A DNA stretch of 64,000 bases from Natronogracilivirga saccharolytica (GTDB taxonomy: Bacteria > Bacteroidota > Rhodothermia > Balneolales > Natronogracilivirgulaceae): the NCBI RefSeq assembly GCF_017921895.1, contig NZ_JAFIDN010000011.1:62001-126000 (forward strand), given 5' to 3'. A program made the translations under genes and the position numbers. Shown here one piece after another: positions 17,980 to 24,553 of the stretch. The notes beneath the pieces were generated by a model. The model did not search any database and was not told the DNA's origin. It saw only the letters and a list, made by a program, of their open reading frames with translations. Each line of letters starts with the position of its first letter. Position 1 is the stretch's first letter.

Positions 17980-18330
17980 TTAGAGTTTTTTTATGAGGCC
18001 TGATAGTAGTTTGGATATTTCTATTGTCACTTCTTGCAGCTTTTTGAAATCATTATCTGAAATACTTCCCATGTCTTTTGCGAGGTAGAGCATGGACCTG
18101 ACTTCCGCACTGGAGCCTTTTGCGACAAATAAAAAATATCTGAATTCATTATTCGTCTGACGTTCAAATCCTTCTGCAATATTATTCATAATAGAAACGG
18201 ATGCTCTTTCTATCTGATTCCGAAATCCAAAATCATTGCTTCTTTCAAACAGTTTGTAAATCAAAAGACTTAACTCCCTTGATTTCTGCCATGATTTAAT
18301 CTCCTCAAAACGGTCTATCCTCATCTCCAC
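17980..18330 (-). CDS. Four-helix-bundle protein (23S rRNA intervening-sequence family)
   Basis: 116 residues, the standard size of the family. Key features are RFEEIKSWQKSRELSLLIYK, then IERASVSIMNNIAEGFER and FLFVAKGSSAEVRSMLYLA. These are the family signatures found in proteins encoded by 23S rRNA insertions and in the related Avd accessory proteins of diversity-generating retroelements. It is found here as a stand-alone gene. AAAGGAG precedes a GTG start at 18330; ATG 18324 is the alternative. It is antisense to the surrounding glycan genes and is bracketed by heptamer repeats in opposite orientations. Its biochemical role is unknown; RNA binding is suspected from the basic pentamer in Avd. 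Confidence 0.88.
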   Translation of the reverse strand: MEMRIDRFEEIKSWQKSRELSLLIYKLFERSNDFGFRNQIERASVSIMNNIAEGFERQTNNEFRYFLFVAKGSSAEVRSMLYLAKDMGSISDNDFKKLQEVTIEISKLLSGLIKKL

Positions 18331-18360
18331 CCCTCTCCTTTAGGTCTGACAACTTTACAA

Positions 18361-18540
18361 ACCTTGAACTCTAAGAACTTTCAACTTTCAACAATTACCC
18401 GCCCTACCCTAAGAGCTCTTAACCCTGCAAACCTTACACTTTAAGAACTTTCAACTTTCAACCTTCAACTTTCAACTTTCAACCTTCAACTTTCAACTTT
18501 CAACCTTCAACTTTCAACTTTCAACCTTCAACTTTCAACC
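18361..18540 (-). repeat. Inverted heptamer array ACTTTCA/ACCTTCA running into the next start codon
   Basis: The main array (about 18446-18540) has thirteen 7-bp units with a 21-bp super-period: two ACTTTCA then one ACCTTCA. It stops one base before the ATG at 18542, so it occupies the whole ribosome-binding region of the next gene. A 32-bp segment at 18361-18392 recurs with few changes at 18431-18462. It is the reverse complement of the arrays at 16888 and 17946. Confidence 0.9.
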
Positions 18541-18541
18541 A

Positions 18542-19558
18542 ATGAACATAGCCATACTGTCACCCGTCGCCTGGCGAACTCCTCCCCGTAAGTACGGGCC
18601 GTGGGAACAGGTGGCTTCCAATATTGCCGAAGGGCTGATTGAACTGGGAGAGGATGTCACGTTGTTTGCCACTGCTGATTCAATCACAAAAGGCAAGCTG
18701 GAGTCTGTTTGTGAATACGGCTATGCGGAACACCCTGAAATGGATCCGAAAGTGTCCGAGTGCCTCCATATAAGTCATCTGATGGAGCAGGCTGACAAGT
18801 TCGATATCATCCACAATCATTTCGATTTTCTTCCGCTCACCTGGTCGCGTCTGATCCGCACACCGATGGTTACCACCATTCATGGATTTTCTTCCCCGAA
18901 AATCCTGCCCGTCTATAAAAAGTATGATAACACCTGTCATTATGTTTCAATCAGTGATTCTGACCGCAGCCCGGATCTTGATTATATTGCCACCGTCTAT
19001 AATGGAATTAATCCCAGTGAATTTTCATTCCAACCCAGACCAAAAGATTATCTGCTTTTTTTCGGAAGGATCCATCCTGACAAGGGGACTTCTGAAGCTA
19101 TTCAGATCGCAAAAGAGTCCGGGCGAAAGTTGATCATTTCTGGTATTATCCAGGATCAGGAATACTTTGACCGTGAGATTCAGCCATTCATCAATGATGA
19201 TGATATCATTTATGTGGGTAATTCGGGACCAAAGGAGAGAGACCAGCTCATTGGGGAAGCGTATGCGCTGCTGCATCCGATCCGTTTCAGGGAACCTTTC
19301 GGGCTGAGTGTTGCGGAATCCATGTTGTGCGGTACGCCCGTTATTGCATTCAACAAAGGCTCCATGCCGGAACTGATCCGTGATGGAGAGACCGGTTTTT
19401 TAGTACATGATATTGACGAAGCAGTAGCCGCAATAAAAAAAATACCCTTGATTAATCGGAAGTTTTGCCGGGAATATGCGACTTCAAAATTCAGCCAATC
19501 AAAAATGGTTGAAGGGTATATGGAGGTTTACAGAAAAGCTTTGGATAGGAAGTCATGA
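18542..19558 (+). CDS. GT4 family glycosyltransferase
   Basis: 338 residues, a compact GT-B enzyme. The N-terminal domain starts MNIAILSPVAWRTPPRKYGP. The donor-binding domain has FFGRIHPDKGTSEAIQIAK and REPFGLSVAESMLCGTPVIA, in which EPFGLSVAE is the intact EX7E motif, followed by GSMPELIRDGETGFLV. It would transfer a sugar from a nucleotide-sugar in the cytoplasm. It lies downstream of a GH130 gene and faces a second GH130 gene. Its upstream region consists entirely of heptamer repeats and its 3' end runs into a 15-bp minisatellite. Substrate is unknown. Confidence 0.9.
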   Translation: MNIAILSPVAWRTPPRKYGPWEQVASNIAEGLIELGEDVTLFATADSITKGKLESVCEYGYAEHPEMDPKVSECLHISHLMEQADKFDIIHNHFDFLPLTWSRLIRTPMVTTIHGFSSPKILPVYKKYDNTCHYVSISDSDRSPDLDYIATVYNGINPSEFSFQPRPKDYLLFFGRIHPDKGTSEAIQIAKESGRKLIISGIIQDQEYFDREIQPFINDDDIIYVGNSGPKERDQLIGEAYALLHPIRFREPFGLSVAESMLCGTPVIAFNKGSMPELIRDGETGFLVHDIDEAVAAIKKIPLINRKFCREYATSKFSQSKMVEGYMEVYRKALDRKS

Positions 19559-19560
19559 CA

Positions 19561-19740
19561 GGACAAGTCGTAGCAGGACAGGTTGCGGCAGGACAGATTG
19601 TAGCAGGACAGATTGTAGCAGAACAGATTGTGGCAGGACAAGTTGTAGCAGGACAGATTGTGGCAGGACAAGTCGTGACAGGAGAAGTCGTAACAGGATA
19701 GGTTGTGGCTGCACGGGGTCCAGCAGCACAAGGCGTCTAA
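19561..19740. repeat. 15-bp minisatellite, twelve units
   Basis: Twelve consecutive 15-mers with consensus GGACAGATTGTAGCA, perfectly phased from 19561 to 19740, with a possible diverged thirteenth unit in the end of the glycosyltransferase gene (19546-19560). The TAG stop of the convergent GH130 gene (19737-19739) lies in the last unit. The frame stays open on both strands because 15 is a multiple of 3, giving pentapeptide-like false ORFs. Confidence 0.9.
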
Positions 19741-21218
19741 TTCGGTTTTTTTAGCTCGGTCAATAGTTCCGACAGATCAACCGTAGCATAGGTGGATGCA
19801 TAATCAGACATGGCATAAGGAATAATGAGATATCCGTTGTGAATTATGGATCCGCAAGAGTAAACAACATTGGGCACATATCCTTCTCGTTCATCCGCGT
19901 TGGGTGTCAGTAATGGAGTCTTCAGTCTGCCTATTTCCTTTTCAGGATTATCCAGTTCATATAATGATGCACCCAATGCATACTCCCTCATGGGTCCAAC
20001 CCCGTGCGTGATTACCAGCCATCCTTCTTCTGTCTCAATGGGCGAACCACAATTCCCAATCTGTAGCAGCTCCCAGGGGTACTCCGGCTTCTGAATCAGT
20101 GTAGCTTCGTTCCAGATATTGATATTATCTGAGTAAGATATGTAATTATTTACGCCATCGGTCCTGCAGAGCATGGCATATTTTCCATTTATTTTTCTCG
20201 GGAATAATGCCATGCCTTTGTTATGCACAAGTTCACCATGGACAGGCATCCCTTTGAAATGATAAAAGTCTTTGGTTTCAAGCAGCTTCGATAATATGGT
20301 TTTGCCGTCATAAGCAGTATATGTCGCATAGTATGTTACTTCACCGTTATCATCAGTAAATTTGACAAAACGGGCATCCTCAATACCACTTTTTTCACTT
20401 TTGCCAATAGGGAAAATAACTCTTTCGGACAGTGCTGAATCAAGTGAAAAGTCAATTTCATAATGTGATCGGGCCAGCCACATCATTTGATTGATAATCA
20501 ATTCCTTGCTGGATGAAAGCTGGTGCACTCTTCTTGTTTCTTCTACGGCTGTTTTTAAATCACCATAAGTAAAAAGGTCGCTCAGATTTTCCAGTACAAA
20601 TACGGAAGAAATGTCATTTTCGATATCATACATTTCCTTTAGTTCATTTATAAAAGTTTTTTTCTTGTATTTATGCCTTTTGATTCGTTCTGCTTCTGCC
20701 AGCATATTCCCGACTGGTTCGACTCTCATATTGCCATTCCTGTCTATAACAGCGGAACGAAAGACAATAGATGATATGTGCCCTTCACCAGTCGCCCTGA
20801 AACTTAAAATCACTCTTTTTTCACCCGGTGCCAATTTCGATTGATAGGGATCTTCTACAATAGACGGATTGAAAAAAGCAGCTGATTCTATAGAATATTC
20901 CTTTGTAAAACAGGAACCTATCAGTGCCTTTCGCGATGAGCCAATCTTTTCCTTCTCTACTCCCAATTCATCAAATAAGTTCGACAATTTGTTGAAATGT
21001 ATTCCTAAAGTTCTTGAAATATTTCTGTGACGCTTGGAAAACTCTCTTAGCACCTGATTTAATTCAACGCCGATCTCACTGTCCGACATTGCCAATATCT
21101 TCCGGATAATATTTTTGCTTCTTTCATCGGAAGTATAAAGAAAGCGAGCTATGACCCTTCTGGGATCTGGGAGAAAAGTGCTCTTTTTTCTGGTTATAGT
21201 AAGCTGCATATGTGACAT
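19737..21218 (-). CDS. GH130 family enzyme with long N-terminal extension
   Basis: 493 residues, longer than its neighbour at 17014. Residues 1-100 are helical (STFLPDPRRVIARFL, LREFSKRHRNIS). The propeller follows: AAFFNPSIVEDP, RVILSFRATGEGHISSIVF, and SGIEDARFVKF, where D281 takes the place of the catalytic Asp. The C-terminus has GYVPNVVYSCGSIIHNGYLIIPYA. This long GH130 form is common in FCB bacteria and acts on mannosides. It is cytoplasmic. It faces the GT4 gene tail to tail, with only the minisatellite between. Starts at 21218 and 21209 are both plausible. Confidence 0.87.
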   Translation of the reverse strand: MSHMQLTITRKKSTFLPDPRRVIARFLYTSDERSKNIIRKILAMSDSEIGVELNQVLREFSKRHRNISRTLGIHFNKLSNLFDELGVEKEKIGSSRKALIGSCFTKEYSIESAAFFNPSIVEDPYQSKLAPGEKRVILSFRATGEGHISSIVFRSAVIDRNGNMRVEPVGNMLAEAERIKRHKYKKKTFINELKEMYDIENDISSVFVLENLSDLFTYGDLKTAVEETRRVHQLSSSKELIINQMMWLARSHYEIDFSLDSALSERVIFPIGKSEKSGIEDARFVKFTDDNGEVTYYATYTAYDGKTILSKLLETKDFYHFKGMPVHGELVHNKGMALFPRKINGKYAMLCRTDGVNNYISYSDNINIWNEATLIQKPEYPWELLQIGNCGSPIETEEGWLVITHGVGPMREYALGASLYELDNPEKEIGRLKTPLLTPNADEREGYVPNVVYSCGSIIHNGYLIIPYAMSDYASTYATVDLSELLTELKKPN

Positions 21219-21688
21219 TTATTAAATAAAAATATATTAGTAAATGTACCCATTATCTGTTTCAAATTTTTATAAATTGAGGCAATGTATGTGGAAAGTT
21301 TTATCAGGTTTCGCGTTACTCTAGCCTGACCTAATGAATGTATATCATTTTGGACCTTGCTGGCATCGGTCACGTGATAAAGAACCTGCAGTTGCCCGGA
21401 TTTTGAATGATGCCGCCGGTGTCTTCCAACCGGATGAAAAAACTGGTTGCCGATGCGGAAGGAGACTTGTTTGCGGCGGAAGGGTGGGACCGGACCGGAG
21501 GTAATTTGAATGTAACCCTGTTTCCGTGACAGGTCTGTAAAGAGATATCAATCTCTTATCTTGCTCTGAGAGAATGTTTTTTATATTCTGGAAGCACGAG
21601 TGGTACAGTATCAGCGAGCCAGACAGGCATTTCTTACGAGCGTTTCTCAACACAAAGAACCGTCAGTTACGACTAAAGGAACTTGATT
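21219..21688. other. 470-bp region without a credible gene
   Basis: Upstream of both the long GH130 (leftward) and a DoxX gene (rightward). A 40-codon frame at 21407-21529 reads somewhat protein-like but has no start context or homologue I recognise. It may be decayed coding DNA. Promoters for both neighbours should lie here. Confidence 0.4.
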
Positions 21689-22051
21689 ATGGAATATTTG
21701 ATGATAGTTTTAAAACTAATCGTTGGTTTGAGTATTCTCAACGTTTGGCTTGTCCGTTCAAAAAAATCCACATCGTGGAGAGGCGGTGATGCAAATAATA
21801 TCGAGGAGGAGTTCAAAGCCTATGGACTCCCGGTATGGTTTATGTGGGTGGTTGGTTCAATAAAGGTCGTTCTTGCTCTTCTGCTCCTGATTTCTATCTA
21901 TTATTCACAATTTGAAGCCATTGCAGCTTATGGAATCGCCATTTTAATGCTGGGAGCGGTCTCTATGCATATAAAAATCGGCGATCCTCTTAAGAAGTCA
22001 TTTCCGGCTTTTACTTTTCTGGTTATTTCACTCGTTATTGCACTTCTCTGA
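21689..22051 (+). CDS. DoxX-like small membrane protein
   Basis: 120 residues with four hydrophobic helices, the DoxX/DoxX-like size. The first helix is followed by FKAYGLPVWFMWVVGSIKV, and IGDPLKKSFPAF precedes the last helix, both typical of the family. AAAGGA lies 8 bases before the ATG at 21689; an in-frame TTG at 21683 is less likely. Family members sit in the inner membrane and are linked to quinone or thiosulfate redox chemistry, but the role here is unknown. A second DoxX gene faces it just downstream. Confidence 0.75.
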   Translation: MEYLMIVLKLIVGLSILNVWLVRSKKSTSWRGGDANNIEEEFKAYGLPVWFMWVVGSIKVVLALLLLISIYYSQFEAIAAYGIAILMLGAVSMHIKIGDPLKKSFPAFTFLVISLVIALL

Positions 22052-22076
22052 AGTCTCGTTTGAAAAATCTGATGTC

Positions 22077-22430
22077 TCATTTCAGAAGTTCGTAAAACGC
22101 GATCGTCAACCAGGCGTTAATCAGCATAAAAAAAAGAGCGGGTGCAGATTGAACAAAACTGTCTTTTATTTTTATGCGAACGATGAAGCCCAGAAACATC
22201 ATGGCAGTGAATCCTGCAGATGCCAGCAGACCAATGAGTGGGTAAACGAAACCGGTCAGGAGGCCGGCTGACCCTGCTATTTGCAAACCTCCTGTCAGTT
22301 TGCGCTGCGTATCAGTCAGGCCGAATCGATTGAATTCCTCTATCATCCTGCGGGAATGTAAGGCCTGAAACCCGTAGAGTAGAAAAAAAACAGCGTTTAA
22401 TATTACTAAAAATTGAATCGTTGCAGTCAA
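22077..22430 (-). CDS. DoxX-like small membrane protein (second copy)
   Basis: About 117 residues from a TTG start at 22430. The frame is open to an ATG at 22538, but those 36 residues are Cys/His-rich and unlike the family. Four helices are seen: TIQFLVILNAVFFLLYGF, GGLQIAGSAGLLTGFVYPLIGLL, AGFTAMMFLGFIVRI and ALFFMLINAWLTIAFYEL. RKLTGGLQIAGSAGLL is the DoxX core. It ends 25 bp from the end of the first DoxX gene, tail to tail, and shares limited similarity with it. Confidence 0.7.
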   Translation of the reverse strand: MTATIQFLVILNAVFFLLYGFQALHSRRMIEEFNRFGLTDTQRKLTGGLQIAGSAGLLTGFVYPLIGLLASAGFTAMMFLGFIVRIKIKDSFVQSAPALFFMLINAWLTIAFYELLK

Positions 22431-22608
22431 GGGCCTGTAAATTGATGTTCCTGAAAATTGATGTTTTGGATAATCATCTTGGTGTTCTTCAATGCAATTA
22501 CAATCTTCAAAAAGAAAACAGATAAACCAATAAACCAAATATTACACCATCTTCGCCCTCGGGACCGGGTTTGTTGATGCTTTATTGGCACTCCCGCACC
22601 AACTGTTT

Positions 22609-22779
22609 TTACAATGTCATCTCTTTCGGATTCGGCCCGTATTGGTTCTGACCCGGCGTGCTGTCTTGCACCATGAAAATAATCAGTACGATGGCGCCAA
22701 TGAGCGGAATCAGGGAGATAAACAGCCACCATCCGCTGAAGACCGCATATTTCCTCAAAACCTCCAGGTACCAATTCAT
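22609..22779 (-). CDS. Internally deleted DUF805 membrane protein
   Basis: 56 residues from ATG 22779, preceded by a strong GAGGAGGGAGT ribosome site. The start [16 protein letters not shown] and the end [16 protein letters not shown]...[10 protein letters not shown] are the two ends of DUF805 proteins. These are normally about 110-130 residues with three or four helices. The central 60-odd residues, including GRARRKEYW and the RLHDTGRSG loop, are absent, and FSG runs straight into WWLFISL. The join is in frame, so a one-helix product would still be made. Whether it functions is unknown. Confidence 0.65.
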   Translation of the reverse strand: MNWYLEVLRKYAVFSGWWLFISLIPLIGAIVLIIFMVQDSTPGQNQYGPNPKEMTL

Positions 22780-22898
22780 ACTCCCTCCTCTTGTTATCAA
22801 TTTATAGCATATGTACGCCCGGAACGCTTGTTGCCGGCGATTCCGGATTAACTAAATGATAATTACGGTAAATGTAAAACGCGACTTGCTATTGTAAT

Positions 22899-23066
22899 TC
22901 AGGTTTTTTTCTGGAATATCAGATCCTCTACGCCCTCCATTGGTAGAGGTACCTCTTCGTCAAACATCTTACCGTCAGTTGGATCTTCGGGCTGTTCTTC
23001 GCATGCGTCGATTCCAATGGATGAAAAAGTAAACAGGAAAAGGAAAAATTTCACTGTTCTAAACAC
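22899..23066 (-). CDS. Possible 55-residue lipoprotein or secreted peptide
   Basis: The frame from GTG 23066 (or GTG 23054) reads a basic start, an 18-residue hydrophobic run and IGIDAC, a weak lipobox. An acidic tail follows (EEQPEDPTDGKMFDEE, ending DLIFQKKT). It is too small and lacks a clear ribosome site, so the call rests only on the signal-like layout and the acidic composition shared with other exported proteins here. Confidence 0.3.
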   Translation of the reverse strand: MFRTVKFFLFLFTFSSIGIDACEEQPEDPTDGKMFDEEVPLPMEGVEDLIFQKKT

Positions 23067-23108
23067 AGTTTCGCTTCTCTGAACATAATGTAACCCCGTT
23101 AATTAACA

Positions 23109-24383
23109 TTGCAGCTGACTGTATTTGTTTCTTTATCTTCAACAAGCAGAGATAAATGGCTGTTCCTGAAAAGTGATCAGCAGCAAAACACAAAACATTG
23201 TATCCGTTTGTATTCCAATCAGAATAGAAAATGTGAGGTAGTGGTTGCCTGTGAGCGGGGGACGGAGGGTATTGCTGCGCAGGAGCTGAGGTCTTTTGGA
23301 TGGAGGCCCGAAATTCTGAAACGATCCAAGCTCTACATCCCGGATGTGACCGAAACCGATCTGGCCAGGCTGAATATGGAGGTGCATACCATCAGCCGGG
23401 TGTACCTGCTTCTCGCGCGGTTCCGGGTCTCCGGACTCACAGAGGTGCGACAGGCCGCAGAAAGCATCGACTATACCCGCTTTCTCAAGCCCGGGCAGCG
23501 TTTCGGTGTGTGGGGCAAACGCGAGGGCACGCATGATTTCATCTCTCAGGATATCGGACGGGAGACAGGTACAGCCATTACCCGGCAATTTGCCGGTTGC
23601 CCGGAAGACCAGCGACCTTGGGTTCATCTAAATGACCCGGATGTCCAGTTCGTGGCCGAGCTGTCAGATAAGGATCTGCTGCTGATGATAAATACATCCG
23701 GCCGACCACTGCATCACCGGATGCCCCGGCCCTTCATTCATTCGGCCGGACTCAAGCCCGCGCTGGCAGCTGCGCTGCTTCGGGTATCATCCTGGCAGTC
23801 GATGGGAGGATTTCTGGATCCTTTTGCCGGCGGTGGCACCATCCCGCTGGCAGCTCATTTGATGTGTACCGGCCGGGCAGCTGGAAGCTATGATGATCCT
23901 GACCGGTTTCTGCTGCGGAACCTGATGTTCCTTGATCAGGAAGCCATCGCCCGGACATTCCGGGAAATCACCGGCAAGTCCGTCCGCCCGTGCGGCGTAG
24001 CAATCCATGCCGCCGATCGGTTTATGAAAAGTATTGACGGGATGAAGGCCAATATTGATCATTTAGGTCTTCGGGGCAAGGTGACCATCCATCACGGAAT
24101 TGCTGAAAAACTGAATTACCTGCCGGATGATACCGTCCGGTGTGTGATAACCAATCCGCCGTACGGGCTGCGGATCGGCAGGCCTTTCGTTATCGATCTG
24201 ATATACAAAAACTTTGCACTTGCCTGCGCCCGGAAAGGCATTCACGAAGTCACTGCGCTTACGCCGCGAAAAAGATCCTGGGTATCCGCATTTGAAAACG
24301 CCGGGTACACGGAGGAGGTGTGCATGAAGATCGTATTCGGACGTCTTCAGGTATTTTTACTGAAGGTTGCACGAAAACCGTAG
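23109..24383 (+). CDS. THUMP-domain class I RNA guanine methyltransferase (RlmL/Trm14-like)
   Basis: 424 residues. The THUMP-like N-terminal half begins EVVVACERGTEGIAAQEL (from residue 43). The first 40 residues look unlike the family, so the real start may be downstream, for example a GTG near 23241. The Rossmann methyltransferase half has LDPFAGGGTIPLAAH (SAM binding, about 236-250) and TNPPYGLRIG (catalytic NPPY, 349-352). Such enzymes methylate N2 of guanosine in 23S rRNA or tRNA using S-adenosylmethionine. At this size it has only the RlmL N-terminal unit, not the RlmK fusion. The exact RNA target is not decidable. Confidence 0.85.
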   Translation: MQLTVFVSLSSTSRDKWLFLKSDQQQNTKHCIRLYSNQNRKCEVVVACERGTEGIAAQELRSFGWRPEILKRSKLYIPDVTETDLARLNMEVHTISRVYLLLARFRVSGLTEVRQAAESIDYTRFLKPGQRFGVWGKREGTHDFISQDIGRETGTAITRQFAGCPEDQRPWVHLNDPDVQFVAELSDKDLLLMINTSGRPLHHRMPRPFIHSAGLKPALAAALLRVSSWQSMGGFLDPFAGGGTIPLAAHLMCTGRAAGSYDDPDRFLLRNLMFLDQEAIARTFREITGKSVRPCGVAIHAADRFMKSIDGMKANIDHLGLRGKVTIHHGIAEKLNYLPDDTVRCVITNPPYGLRIGRPFVIDLIYKNFALACARKGIHEVTALTPRKRSWVSAFENAGYTEEVCMKIVFGRLQVFLLKVARKP

Positions 24384-24459
24384 TCTCTTTTATTGTTGCC
24401 GAATAAAAATCGCCCTCCGTTCCGCACTGTTTGGAAAGCGGGTGCTGTCCGGAAAATGG

Positions 24460-24495
24460 CACTGTCCGGAATGCGGGTCACATTTCCGGACAGTG
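24460..24495. terminator. 12-bp perfect inverted repeat between convergent genes
   Basis: CACTGTCCGGAA (24460-24471) and TTCCGGACAGTG (24484-24495) are exact reverse complements with a 12-base loop. A diverged copy of its left arm plus loop lies 36 bp upstream at 24424-24441. Its place between the methyltransferase and the T9SS gene, which converge, suits a bidirectional terminator, though no T-run follows. Confidence 0.45.
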
Positions 24496-24553
24496 TTTAG
24501 TGTCAGAAACTATGCTGAAGTAAGGCCGGGTCGCAGCCGGCAAACTGCCGGTT

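Noticed and set aside
16888..18540. CRISPR array
   Set aside because: Units are 7 bp with no spacers, and no cas genes are present.
19476..19754. ORFs with pentapeptide-like repeats on both strands
   Set aside because: A product of the 15-bp minisatellite staying in frame; not a pentapeptide-repeat protein.
21407..21529. 40-codon protein-like frame
   Set aside because: No ribosome site, no homologue recognised, and a stop directly precedes the ATG. It may be a gene fragment but cannot be supported.
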